A DNA stretch of 64,000 nt from CAWGJF01 sp963715745 (GTDB taxonomy: Bacteria; Bacteroidota; Ignavibacteria; Ignavibacteriales; Ignavibacteriaceae): NCBI GenBank assembly GCA_963715745.1, contig OY970271.1:868001-932000 (forward strand), given 5' to 3'. How positions within the stretch are numbered: the first letter of the stretch is position 1; each line of letters starts with the position of its first letter. The position numbers and the translations under genes were made by a program. The notes under the pieces are model-generated. The model did no database searches, was not told the origin of the DNA, and saw only the letters and a program-made list of their open reading frames with translations. Below, piece by piece: positions 52,272 to 62,317 of this stretch.

Positions 52272-52770
52272 TGAATAATTCAAGACTTCTGCTTCCTTCC
52301 AGTTCCAGAAGCTTTTCTTTTATTTTTAATCCGCCGCCGTAGCCTACAAGTTTGCCATTTGTTCCGATAACACGATGGCAGGGAATAACAATAGGAATCG
52401 GATTTGCCCCGTTTGCTCTTCCTACTGCACGGATTGAATCCAGGTTACCTAATCTGATTGCAAGTTCTTTATAAGTTATCGTTTCACCGTAGGGAATTTT
52501 TGTTAATTCATTCCATACTTTTTTCTGAAAATCTGTTCCGATTATATCCAACTTTAAATCAAACATTTTTCTTTTTAATGAAAAATACTGCCGTAATTGT
52601 TTAAAGGAATCGTAGAGGTAAGGATCATTTGGTCGTAATCTCGTTAAAGATTCGGAAGAAAATTTTTTATCAATCGAGTGGAATAAAATATTTCTTATTC
52701 CCTTGGAAGATGTTATTATAACTAGTTTAATGCCCTCAATTTCATCATCGGCAAAATAATATTTTTCCAA
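52267..52770 (-). CDS. ogt: Methylated-DNA-protein cysteine methyltransferase
   Basis: 167 residues. Active-site PCHRVIGTNGKLVGYGGGL (catalytic Cys in PCHRV), preceded by the helix-turn-helix TYKELAIRLGN and the arginine finger in RAVGRANGANPIPIVI. Transfers alkyl groups from O6-alkylguanine to itself in a single-use repair reaction. The N-terminal 75 residues are the usual variable domain. Single gene. Confidence 0.92.
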   Translation of the reverse strand: MEKYYFADDEIEGIKLVIITSSKGIRNILFHSIDKKFSSESLTRLRPNDPYLYDSFKQLRQYFSLKRKMFDLKLDIIGTDFQKKVWNELTKIPYGETITYKELAIRLGNLDSIRAVGRANGANPIPIVIPCHRVIGTNGKLVGYGGGLKIKEKLLELEGSRSLELFN

Positions 52771-52801
52771 AATATCATTCCTTGAATCATTTGAAACAAA
52801 A

Positions 52802-52827
52802 AAGGGAAGAAAAAATTTTCTTCCCTT
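52802..52827 (-). terminator. Rho-independent terminator of nfu
   Basis: AAGGGAAGAAAA (52802-52813) and TTTTCTTCCCTT (52816-52827) form a perfect 12-bp stem with a 2-nt spacer. On the minus strand it is followed by TTTTTTG, i.e. a proper T-tract, 20 bp past the nfu stop. Confidence 0.8.
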
Positions 52828-52846
52828 AATAAGTGGCAGATTAAAA

Positions 52847-53389
52847 CTATGCTGAAATCACTTCGAGCATAGGATCAATATCTCTTCTTATTAGCCCTTC
52901 AATTGCCATCAAAGTTCCGCTTATTGCACTTGGACAGCTTCCGCAGGCACCTTGATATTTTATCCGGACTGTATATCCATCAACTCCGACTACTTCCAGT
53001 CCTCCGCCATCACCAGCAAGTGCTGGTCTTACTTTCTGATCCAGAAGTTCATTAATTTTTTTTAGCATTTCATCATCACTTTCGGAACTTCGATCAACTT
53101 CTTTCTCTGAAGGGATTAAATCCGGATTAAAGGATTTCAAAAAATCAATAAAAGGTCTCTGGATTTGACCCCAGTTCGCTTCTTTCGATTTTTCGATTGT
53201 TACAAATTTATCCATATAAAAAACTGAAACAACTCCTTCAATTTCAAAAATTCCTTTTGCAAATGGATCTTCAGAAGCGGAAACTTTGTCAGGATATTGT
53301 CTTGTTTCTGCTTTTAATAATTTCTGGTTGAGAATAAATTTTAATGCATGTGGATTCGGTGTTAAATCAACATCTTCTACCATTAACAT
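52847..53389 (-). CDS. nfuA: Nfu-type iron-sulfur cluster carrier
   Basis: 180 residues in two domains: Nfu N-terminal domain (TPNPHALKFILNQKLL ... FEIEGVVSVFYMDKFVTIEK, residues about 8-90) and NifU C-terminal domain (VRPALAGDGGGLEVVGVDGY / YQGACGSCPSAISGTLMAIE) with the CxxC that binds the [4Fe-4S] cluster. Delivers clusters to target proteins such as the radical SAM enzymes of this window. Architecture is that of NFU1 rather than E. coli NfuA; the symbol is by function. SD GAGG precedes the ATG. Confidence 0.88.
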   Translation of the reverse strand: MLMVEDVDLTPNPHALKFILNQKLLKAETRQYPDKVSASEDPFAKGIFEIEGVVSVFYMDKFVTIEKSKEANWGQIQRPFIDFLKSFNPDLIPSEKEVDRSSESDDEMLKKINELLDQKVRPALAGDGGGLEVVGVDGYTVRIKYQGACGSCPSAISGTLMAIEGLIRRDIDPMLEVISA

Positions 53390-53547
53390 AATAACCTCTT
53401 AAAATTTTACTCTTTAAATTAACTTAACCGGAAGATAGCTTCAAGATAAATCCTGATAAAATTTTTTATTGAATGATTTTGAGTAATTTTTTCACAGAAA
53501 TTAAAATTATTTTTACCTTATTCCTGAATTAATACATGGTGTTTTAA

Positions 53548-54534
53548 TTGAAAAATAAGAAAAAGAAAATATTGATAGTTTTTACCGGCGGAACTTTTTC
53601 AATGAAAATTGATAAAAAAACCGGCGGAGCCGTTCCAAGATTTTCGGGAGAAGAGCTGCTTGCTAAAGTTCCGGATGCTAAAAAGCTGGCAAATATTTCC
53701 TGTTATGATTATGGAAAATATCCGGGACCTCACGTAACTCCTGAAATAATGCTTGATTTATCCGGAAAGATTAGGGAGAAGTTGAAGGAAAATAAATTTG
53801 ACGGAGTGATTATAACACACGGAACAGATACTTTGGAAGAAACTGCATATCTTTTAGACTTAACTATTGAAACAAAAATTCCAATCGTTGTTACAGGATC
53901 AATGAAAAACAGTCTTGAACCGGATTGGGATGGTTCAAAAAATCTTGTTGATTCAATATTGGTTTGTCTTAATAACAATTCAAAAGGAATGGGTGTTTTA
54001 GTTTGTCTGAATGGTGAAGTAAATGCGGCAAGCGAAGTTACTAAAATTTATTCTGATGAAATTGAATCTTTTCAAAGCCTGGATTTCGGTGCGCTAGGTT
54101 TTGTTCAGAACAGAAAAGTAGTTTATAACAGGCTGCCTCAAAGACTTGAGCTTCTCAAAACAAAAAAAATTAATACAAATGTAGATCTGTTAACAGTCTA
54201 TGCCGGGATGGATGAAAAGTTTTTTAAATATTCAGCAGATAGCGGCGCTGAGGGTCTTGTGATTGAAGCTCTTGGAATCGGCAATGTTCCACCCAAAGCA
54301 TTTAAAGGTGTAAAGTATGTTGTTGAAAAGGGAATCCCGGTTGTGCTTGTAAGCAGGTGCCCTGCCGGTGAAACAGATTACATTTACGGTTATCCCGGCG
54401 CTGGTAAACATCTTCATAAGCTTGGAGTTATTTTTGCAGAGTTTATAAACGGGCAAAAGGCGAGAATAAAACTTATGCTTGCTCTGGGCAGGACTAAAAA
54501 AATTGATGAGCTGAGAAAGTTTTTTGAGTTTTGA
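53548..54534 (+). CDS. Type I-like cytoplasmic asparaginase
   Basis: 328 residues from TTG 53548 (the family N-terminus begins right after, KKILIVFTGGTFSM). FTGGTFSM has the nucleophilic Thr; ITHGTDTLEETAYLLDLTIE has the second Thr-Asp pair; VTGSMKNSLEPDWDGSKNL is a third family signature. No signal peptide, so cytoplasmic. Hydrolyses asparagine to aspartate and ammonia. Ends in a strong bidirectional terminator. Confidence 0.92.
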   Translation: MKNKKKKILIVFTGGTFSMKIDKKTGGAVPRFSGEELLAKVPDAKKLANISCYDYGKYPGPHVTPEIMLDLSGKIREKLKENKFDGVIITHGTDTLEETAYLLDLTIETKIPIVVTGSMKNSLEPDWDGSKNLVDSILVCLNNNSKGMGVLVCLNGEVNAASEVTKIYSDEIESFQSLDFGALGFVQNRKVVYNRLPQRLELLKTKKINTNVDLLTVYAGMDEKFFKYSADSGAEGLVIEALGIGNVPPKAFKGVKYVVEKGIPVVLVSRCPAGETDYIYGYPGAGKHLHKLGVIFAEFINGQKARIKLMLALGRTKKIDELRKFFEF

Positions 54535-54560
54535 AAGTAAGTGAGACTCATCTCAAAACA

Positions 54561-54591
54561 GATATGCCAGATTTCAAAAATCTGGCATATC
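54561..54591. terminator. Bidirectional terminator between asparaginase and T9SS gene
   Basis: GATATGCCAGATTT (54561-54574) and AAATCTGGCATATC (54578-54591) make a 14-bp perfect stem with loop CAA, followed by TTTTCTT. One of the strongest hairpins of the window. Confidence 0.85.
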
Positions 54592-54609
54592 TTTTCTTCC
54601 TAACAAGAC

Positions 54610-57600
54610 TTACTTCAATAGTATCATCTTCTTTGTACTAATATAATCTTTTGTTCTTAATTGGTAGAGATATACTCCGCTGGCAAGATTTGTTGCATCG
54701 AACTTTACTTCATATCTGCCTGCCTGCTGTTTTGTGTTTACGAGTTCTTTTATCTTTCTTCCAAGTATGTCATAAATAACTACCGTTACTTCTCCTGTGT
54801 TTGGTATGTCGTATTTTATTGTTGTTACAGGATTAAATGGATTGGGGTAGTTCTGATACAAGGTATATTCTGTCGGGATGATTTCTTTTTCTTCTTCCTC
54901 TTTATTTGTTCCAAAGTTCTTATTAAAAATTCCTGAAAGCTTATCAAGATAATTTTCTTTCTCTTTTACCAGGTATCTTCCCGCATTTGATTTCTGCAAC
55001 AAAGAATCATTGCCTTCCACTAGAAGTGCAGTAGTAATTGCATCTATTTCTGCATAGACTGCTTCTTCTGTATTTGGATTCTGCTGAATGATTTCGTCAA
55101 ATTCATTTATTGCAAGCAGATATTCCTGTCGTGCAGGCAGACATAATATTGATAGCTGATTAAATATCTTTTTATTTAATGTATCATAAGTTGCTTCGGC
55201 AAGTGTCAGATAAGTATTTCTTAAGTCTGCAAAATAACCTTCATCTCTGTTTAGCAGCCTGCCAATTTCATATTTCCTTTTATATGCTTTCAGCTTTTCT
55301 GTTAATGTTGTGTCGCTGCTTATTACCTGGTCATAATAGCTTTCCGATGATTCTACTTCTCCCGTAAGAAATAATTTCTCTGCGCTTCCGTACAGAATTT
55401 CTATGTTTGATAACTCATTACTTCCACTTTTTACAGGATACAAAGTGTCAATTACTTCTCCGGTTGATGTCATCGTTACAAGCATTCCTTCTCCGGAACT
55501 TTCACTTGGTATTTCACAAACAGTATCTTTATATGGAATATAATCAACTGATAAACTCCCAAACCTTGTCGATAAAGGATAAACAGGATGTTCATCCCAG
55601 AAGTTGTTTTCAGCGTTTAGAGTTCTGCCAACTCCTGATGATAAAGTCCCATTCATTAAGTACTGAGTGTAAGCAAGCTCACCCGGCTGCGGATCAGGTT
55701 CAGGTATCCGGTTATCTTTTATAGAATTGCATCCATCGCTCATTTGAGCAAACGCATTGCTGAAGTAAATTTCTGCTCCGTCATTACCGTACTCTAAATA
55801 TCCACCGTTCTCATAAATGTTATTGTAACCCGATACTGCATACCATCCGTGGAATGTAATGTCGTAAAGAAGGCTGCCTGTCATATCGGGGTTAGAACCG
55901 TTGGCTATAAATATTCCATGAAACCTGTTGCCATAAATATTATTACCTCCGATTTCGGGAGAACTGTTCGCAATTCTTAGCCCTTCATAAAAATTTGAAA
56001 TTGTGTTTCCTCTGACATTTCCCCCTGTGCTGCCCATAAAGAGACCAAATGATTGAGCAGTCGTGCTGTTCACTAACGTGTTATTTATCACTTGCGCGTT
56101 CGAAATTTGCGAAAGAAAAATCCCAAAATTTGTGTTACTTATTGTGTTTCCCTGTATAATTATCTCAGGAAGGTTTGATACATTTATTCCCCAGCCGTTT
56201 GGTGAATTTGTCATTGTACAATATTTTATTTCAGAAGGAGGTGGTGTTAACGGTCCTTCACCTCCAGATTTACCAAGCATCATTATTGAACTGCTTCTGC
56301 AATTTGTTAAATCTACATACTGTGCACTTAAATATTGTGCATTCGGTTCTGCTTTAATTCCAAAGGCTGCGTTTTGAATATTGCAATATGAGATTATTAA
56401 CGATCCTCCGGGTTTAATCACTACTCCCATTGAGTCTTCTGTAAAATCAAATGTCAGTCTGTGAGTAGATGTTCCGCTAATTGTTGCTGCGCCTTCTATA
56501 ATTAATTTCTTTCCGTTCTGGAAATGTATTGTTCCTGCCGAATTTGGGTCATAGTTTTCTATGCTTCCGTTTTTAATGATGATGTCTCCCTGAGCATAGT
56601 AATTCTGATATATTGAAAGTGTTGCCCCGTTGTCTATTATCATATCACCTTTCAAGGTTTCTCCTACTCCTGCGGCATCATCTGCAATCAGAGTTCCGCC
56701 AAAAAGTACTACGGGTGTAACTTTGAATAATTCTGCATCTCCCCTGGTTAAGTCTATTTGTATTGATGCATCATTTAATACGGTGTATGTAGTATCTTCA
56801 ACATATTTTGTTAAAGATATATTATTATAACCAAAATAATTTGGATTGAAATTTATAAATACAGGGCAGGAACCATCATTGTTATAATACCTGCTTATTA
56901 ACATAAAATAGTCTCTTGACAATGAATCTGTGAAAAATCCAAGATCATAGTCTTTTGTCGTGGGTAGACAATCTACATTGCCTGAGAATGAACTTATAAA
57001 CTTATAACTCTGCCCGGCATCTATTCTCAAATATTGATCTGTTGCAATAAGTTTTTTAAGTGTTTGTCCGAATAGACCATTAAGCCGTGGTTTTATAGTG
57101 TGACGAAGCATTGTGTATTTTTCTGTATACTCTAAGCTACCATCAACTTTCCTGTCTACAATTGCATGGCATGTAAAACCAGAATTGCATTCATTAACTT
57201 TTCATTGTGCAAAATATGTATATAAGCTTAGAAATTTTGCGCCATACATTAAAGCGAGATTTGTTTCATACAAAAATTCATAATCTGTTATATCACGTTC
57301 CTGAGCTATACCTCCCAAGTGTACTTCTCCACATTGAAGACTCACACCGTAATTTGGGTCCAGGTCATAAGCCTGCTTATAATTTAATTCTGCTGCTATA
57401 TAAATGTTCTTTACCCTGTAATCCTCACCCGGCGGGGGTGGAACAGGAATCGGACAATCTATGCAGTAGGGATAATCAAAATAATAGAAGTCCTGCCATA
57501 CATTTACATCACCTATTCTCTTTTTCATTTCTTTCCACGGGCTTAAATGGTATGTACCCCAGGGATCGTTAATCTGGTTGTAACGACCATCCCATTTACC

Positions 57601-58806
57601 CATAAGAGGAAACCAGAGCTTGCTTGATGCAGTGGAGTAAGAATTAATAATTTCATTTACTTTCATTAGGGGTGCATACTGGTCTATAGAGTTTGGTTCG
57701 TCCCTTCCCAACCAGCCAATTATATTGGGATTGTATTGTGAAAGTTGGTCGAGTTGATGATGAATATTTGTTACTGCTTCAGAATTAGGTGTCATAACTA
57801 TTAGTCCCTTATTATCGTACACAGTAACCTTATCAATAGACAAAAGGTAATTGGGATTTCCGAGCCAGATTACCTTAAACTGTATGTAACGGCTTTGCTT
57901 GAGTGCAAGATCAATATCATTAGTTATCGACATGTCCCCAGTGTTAGCCTGCGGAATAGGTTCTCCTGGTGCGGTTGACTGGCAGTCATCACTTATTAAA
58001 TTATAAGGAAGTGTCTGAATATTCAAAAATTGATTCAGCGGATTAAAATCACCAAGTCTAATAATCGAGTCCAATACCGGATATGTACATTCAAATTCCC
58101 AGTTTTGATTTTGATCATATAATTTTGATTTTGTTACCTGTATTCTGCAGATTGGTTCTGAAGGATCATCAGACCAAACTATTGTGTCAGGACAGGATGG
58201 CGGATTTGGATTTTCTTCCAACCTCATTCTAAACTTAGCAGTATATTGAATTGTATCATATGTACCTGTTTCAGTAAGACCATAAATATATTGTGAATAG
58301 TAGGGACCCCACATAAGTCCTTTTTCTCCGCAAACAGCATTTGATTTTAACTTTATAAAAGTCGTGTCTCCATCATAATCTTCCTCCATAACATTTGGGT
58401 TATGCTGCAAATAGCTTGTATCCCCAAACTCCCCCTCGACTTCCCACTCTGTATAATGGGCATCTGAGTAATATTCTACCCATCTGTAAAAAGTATTGCC
58501 TTTATAAACATCAGCAGGTATTATGTGAAATCCCCGAGATGTTAAAAAGTTCATCTGGGCATCAGCACCAGGTCCCCCGGGATGTCCATCGATAAGTCCT
58601 AAATCCAGTCCTACTCCATCTACAACAGCTCTCATACTATCCATAGCTCCGGGAATAGTTGTAAAGTACCAATGCAAGCCTGCTGTAATTGGAATAGTTG
58701 TAGTATCAATTAACCAGTTGGAACCTGATGATTGAGCCAGAACTTCCGGCTGCTTACATAGAGCAAACAATAGAACTATTGCAAAGATTTGTATAACCTT
58801 TTTCAT
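54610..58806 (-). pseudogene. Large T9SS-sorted glycoside hydrolase-like/beta-helix protein split by one in-frame TGA
   Basis: From ATG 58806 (GGGAG 6 nt upstream) a signal peptide (VIQIFAIVLLFALCKQPEVLAQ-like) and a 534-residue region follow, with GWLGRDEPNSIDQYAPLM and LALMYGAKFLSLYTYFAQ, which resemble a TIM-barrel glycosidase. Translation hits TGA at 57204-57202. The same frame continues without any other stop for 863 codons: KVNECNSGFTCHAIVDRKVD, a beta-sandwich (IKPRLNGLFGQTLKKLIATD), a right-handed beta-helix (GNTISNTNFGIFLSQISNAQ) and a Por sorting domain (QNYPNPFNPVTTIKYDIPNT ... KKMILLK). The first piece has signal peptide but no sorting domain; the second the reverse, so both pieces belong to one gene. 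Confidence 0.85.
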
Positions 58807-58859
58807 AGTCATCTCCCTAAATAATTATTTAAGTTTATTTGAATTCATCCTCCTAAGAT

Positions 58860-60221
58860 TTATCGTAGGAGGATCATTTTCCTTGTTTGAACAAAGTTTC
58901 CTGCTTTTAATTGGTAATAATAAATTCCACTAGAAAGATTGTCCGCATCAAACTCAACCTCATAAGCTCCGGCTGCTTTCTCTTCATTAACAAGAGTTCT
59001 TATTTCTCTTCCTAAAACATCATAAATTTTAATTGTAACTTTTTCTGAATTTGAAATAGAGTAGTTGATTCTTGTTGTTGGATTGAATGGGTTAGGATAA
59101 TTCTGTGTTAATGAATAATTAAAAGTATTAATTTCAGATTGAACGATTGAAGCAGTTGAATCTCGCCAATATAATCTATAATAGCCGGAATCCGGTTTGT
59201 AGTAATATGTGGGAATAAGGCCTTTATCTATAGCAACAATTTTATAATATAAATTGTAACCCTCATTATATAGGCTTGTGTCAAGTGAAAAGCTTAAAGA
59301 AAAATCTATTTCTGTTAAAGGGATAATACCATGTTGTGGATTAACTATAGTATCAATGCCATTTGTGTAGTATGAGTCCAAAAAAACTGTGTCTATGTAT
59401 GAACGACCCCATACTCCTGAATTTGGATATGTACCTACAGAATATTCGTGTAAAATTTGAAATTCCTGTTCAATCTCAATAATAGAATCTGGAAGGAAGA
59501 ATAATGGTTCAAATTGGATAGAAGGGACATATTTATGTTTTTTATGGAGAGTGTCATAAGGACAATTAAAAAGTAAATACTCTATCACATTCTTGTCCGT
59601 AATTACGGAAGACCAATAATTAGTCCATTCATCCTGATAGACAAACCCCAATCCCTTGGAAAAATAATACCATCCTTTTCTTCGATGACTTGTAGGGATT
59701 ATACCTCTATAAAATCCTTTTAGATAGATTGTGCTATCCAAAATTGTCTTTGATTTAGAGACGACAGTGACATTCATTAAAGTATTATTTGGTTGAAGTT
59801 GTAAAAAAGTTGAACTATCCGGTAACGAAAAATCCATAAAAACATTTTCTGTTTCATTTCTATAAACTATTATTTTTGAAGAATCAAAATCATACCGGAC
59901 TGGCGTTCCATCAGGAAAACCAAAAAATTCGTTAATCAAATAATATTTTATATTATCAATATACGTCGAGTCGGTAATTTTCATTAACTCAAATTCCAAA
60001 TCAGCGAACCAAAAAATATCATCGAAAGTCCAAGCATGATATACATTAAAATGCCATTCATTTCCTACTTCCAAAGGCAGCCAATCTGTTGAATCTGATT
60101 CATTAAACGAATTATTCTCAGCTTTAAAACTTTTATCATTGGATGAAAAGTTAACTGCTTTAGAAGCGATATGATCTAAAGCAGTTAAAAATAAAAAGAG
60201 AACTAAGAATAACTTTTTCAT
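58860..60221 (-). CDS. T9SS-sorted exported protein, paralogue of the 12914-14245 protein
   Basis: 453 residues: signal peptide (LFLVLFLFLTALDHIASKA), then DWLPLEVGNEWHFNVYHAWT as in the paralogue. Middle part beta-rich, with matching landmarks (IDTVFLDSYYTNGID and YNLYYKIVAIDKGLIP align to the paralogue's FIESYYSNGTTT and YRIKAVDKGIIS). Sorting domain from about residue 372 (QNYPNPFNPTTRINYSISNS ... YDVLGREIRTLVNEEKAAG ... SSGIYYYQLKAGNFVQTRKM), here without the insert. Function unknown. Operon with the flanking T9SS genes is likely (16 and 53 nt gaps). Confidence 0.85.
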   Translation of the reverse strand: MKKLFLVLFLFLTALDHIASKAVNFSSNDKSFKAENNSFNESDSTDWLPLEVGNEWHFNVYHAWTFDDIFWFADLEFELMKITDSTYIDNIKYYLINEFFGFPDGTPVRYDFDSSKIIVYRNETENVFMDFSLPDSSTFLQLQPNNTLMNVTVVSKSKTILDSTIYLKGFYRGIIPTSHRRKGWYYFSKGLGFVYQDEWTNYWSSVITDKNVIEYLLFNCPYDTLHKKHKYVPSIQFEPLFFLPDSIIEIEQEFQILHEYSVGTYPNSGVWGRSYIDTVFLDSYYTNGIDTIVNPQHGIIPLTEIDFSLSFSLDTSLYNEGYNLYYKIVAIDKGLIPTYYYKPDSGYYRLYWRDSTASIVQSEINTFNYSLTQNYPNPFNPTTRINYSISNSEKVTIKIYDVLGREIRTLVNEEKAAGAYEVEFDADNLSSGIYYYQLKAGNFVQTRKMILLR

Positions 60222-60237
60222 TAGCTTACCACTATAG

Positions 60238-62058
60238 TTACTTGATTAAAATCATTTTTTTCATATCTGAAAATCTTGGAATATTTCCTTCTCCTATTAT
60301 TTCTATCCTGTATAAGTATATTCCGCTTGCAAGATCGATTGTACGAATTTGATTAACCTGCCCGTCCGTCAGGCGGGTCAAATTCGTACCTGAGAATTCT
60401 ACTTCGTAGTATCCTGTATTTTGTTCATCGTTTACAAGTACTGTTACAAGTTCCCCTTTTATATCGTAAACCATCAGCTTTACATATCCCCTTTCCTTTA
60501 ATCTATAACCTATCTTTGTTGATGGATTAAACGGGTTTGGGTAGTTCTGGTACAACCTATAATTGTTTATTGTTACCTGTTCATCTTTAACTCCCGTAAT
60601 TATGTCAATAAATATTTCTTCTGAGGGTAGTGATTCATTGAAATCTAAGTCAACTGCTGTTATTTTATAATAAAGACTTTCTGCACCTATTGGTATCGGC
60701 TCAGTAAAAGATGTATCCGATGCAGAACCAACAAATTTAGCAGGACCGATTATAAAGTTTTCCGTTGTATCCCTGTAAACATTATAATAAGCTGTGTCTG
60801 CTTCGCTGTTATGGTTCCAGCTTAGGGTTATAGTATTGTTTAATTTACTAACCACTGCTGATAAATTTATCGGTGCTCTGGGTGCAAGGTTCTGGTATGT
60901 ATAGGTTTCTCCGAAAGGTCCGCCATACAAACCAATGTCTGAACGGGTACTATCAACATCAATAATAGCCGGATCACCTTTATCTATTCCCGGTGAGTAT
61001 GCCTGAAGATGATAATCAAAATCAAGTTGGGCATTTGGAAGTGTGTCATTTACAAACATCGGATCTCTTACCATATCACTGTCCCCATAATTCACATTAT
61101 ACAAATTCAAATTGTTCTTCCAGAATATATTATAGTCTGATTTTGTTTGGGTACCGCCATTTATACCTATATTATTTTTTGTCAAATTAATATCATTTAC
61201 AATAATATTGTATGTGGCTCCATCTGTGAATACACTTGTATAATTTGAATAACATAAATTATCATTTTTAATAAAAACAGTATCAGCTATACCATCTACA
61301 TATATGTTTTCCAAAAACTTGCTGATCAGGTTATTATATATGTATACTTTTTGGGCTAGTCCAATATATATTCCCTGTCCCGGATTCCTTATCCCTGTAA
61401 ACAGTATCATGTTGTTCATGATTGTGTAAATTGCGTTAGGATTAGGACCACCTATATAAATACCACTTGATTGTTCAGTATTTAACAAAACTAAGCAATT
61501 TGAAATAATATTGTTATTGTTATTAAATAAACCAAAACCATGTACAGTAATAGTTTCTAATATAATATTATATGCAGACACTCCTGCGTTACCTATTGAA
61601 ACCACTCCATACCCTGTTCTACTAATTCTGCAGTTTTTTATTGAGAGGGCTAAATCCTGATATGCTACCGCATAGCTATAACTTCCAATGCCTCTTCCCC
61701 AGATATTAAAATTTTCTATTGTGCTGGTTGAGTTATCAAAAAAGATTGTGGAATCGCTTAACCCGGTTCCATCTATTACGGTAGAATCCATACTGCTGCC
61801 AAGCAGGTAAATTGGTATGCTGCTTATAACAAGGTCTTCATAATAAACCCCGTTAGCAACTATTATCGTATCTCCCGGTGCACAAACATTTATTGCAGAT
61901 TGAATTGAATCGGCTGCGTCTTGCCAGGACAAATATGGAGGAATATTGCCTTGCCCGTGCTGTACGTAGTGGATTGTAGCTTTTAGCGGTAAGCTGTAAG
62001 CGGATAGCAATATTAAAAACAGAAAGAATCGTATCGTCAAATTTTTAATCTTATTCAT
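60238..62058 (-). CDS. T9SS-sorted right-handed beta-helix protein with fibronectin type III domain
   Basis: 606 residues from ATG 62058 (GAGG 9 nt upstream and a signal peptide right after: IRFFLFLILLSAYSLPLKA); the frame is open to 62202, but that would bury the signal. IHYVQHGQGNIPPYLSWQDA and APGDTIIVANGVYYEDLVIS start a pectate-lyase-like beta-helix (to about residue 400) with NNNNNIISNCLVLLNTEQSS-type turns. An Fn3 domain follows (APINLSAVVSKLNNTITLSW), then the sorting domain (QNYPNPFNPSTKIGYRLKER ... KKMILIK) with an in-frame insert before LASGIYLYRIE. May bind or cleave polysaccharide; no catalytic residues identified. Confidence 0.87.
   Translation of the reverse strand: MNKIKNLTIRFFLFLILLSAYSLPLKATIHYVQHGQGNIPPYLSWQDAADSIQSAINVCAPGDTIIVANGVYYEDLVISSIPIYLLGSSMDSTVIDGTGLSDSTIFFDNSTSTIENFNIWGRGIGSYSYAVAYQDLALSIKNCRISRTGYGVVSIGNAGVSAYNIILETITVHGFGLFNNNNNIISNCLVLLNTEQSSGIYIGGPNPNAIYTIMNNMILFTGIRNPGQGIYIGLAQKVYIYNNLISKFLENIYVDGIADTVFIKNDNLCYSNYTSVFTDGATYNIIVNDINLTKNNIGINGGTQTKSDYNIFWKNNLNLYNVNYGDSDMVRDPMFVNDTLPNAQLDFDYHLQAYSPGIDKGDPAIIDVDSTRSDIGLYGGPFGETYTYQNLAPRAPINLSAVVSKLNNTITLSWNHNSEADTAYYNVYRDTTENFIIGPAKFVGSASDTSFTEPIPIGAESLYYKITAVDLDFNESLPSEEIFIDIITGVKDEQVTINNYRLYQNYPNPFNPSTKIGYRLKERGYVKLMVYDIKGELVTVLVNDEQNTGYYEVEFSGTNLTRLTDGQVNQIRTIDLASGIYLYRIEIIGEGNIPRFSDMKKMILIK
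60341..60389. repeat. Second palindromic element inserted in frame in a sorting domain
   Basis: GTACGAATTTGA (60341-60352) and TCAAATTCGTAC (60378-60389) are perfect 12-bp inverted arms around a G/C-rich core CCTGCCCGTCCGTCAGGCGG. On the coding strand it adds TRLTDGQVNQIRTID between GTNL and ASGIYLYR, which are contiguous in other sorting domains of the window. The core differs from the 14030/16467 family. Confidence 0.65.
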
Positions 62059-62317
62059 ATCATTACCTCTTAAAAAAATATTGCAGCAAAGGAAGGAAGG
62101 TTGGGTGGAAAATATTTTCAGGGCTTTTTCAGCTTTCATACTTAATCCCTTGGTTTTTCTAAAATCAATGTAAGAAATAATATCAAGTGATGCGAGTAAC
62201 AAAAAAGAATTTTATGTTAAATTTGTTAATAGGTTGTAATTGGCAATTGATTGTGAAAAGGAAAAGAATAGGAAAACAAAGTAACTCAATAATTTTTCAA
62301 CAGAATAGAGCAAAGCT

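Noticed and set aside
57150..57204. Selenocysteine insertion at the in-frame TGA of the T9SS enzyme
   Set aside because: No convincing SECIS hairpin directly after the TGA, only weak CAATT/AATTG pairing; the residue context is not a known selenoprotein motif, and no selenocysteine genes are in view.
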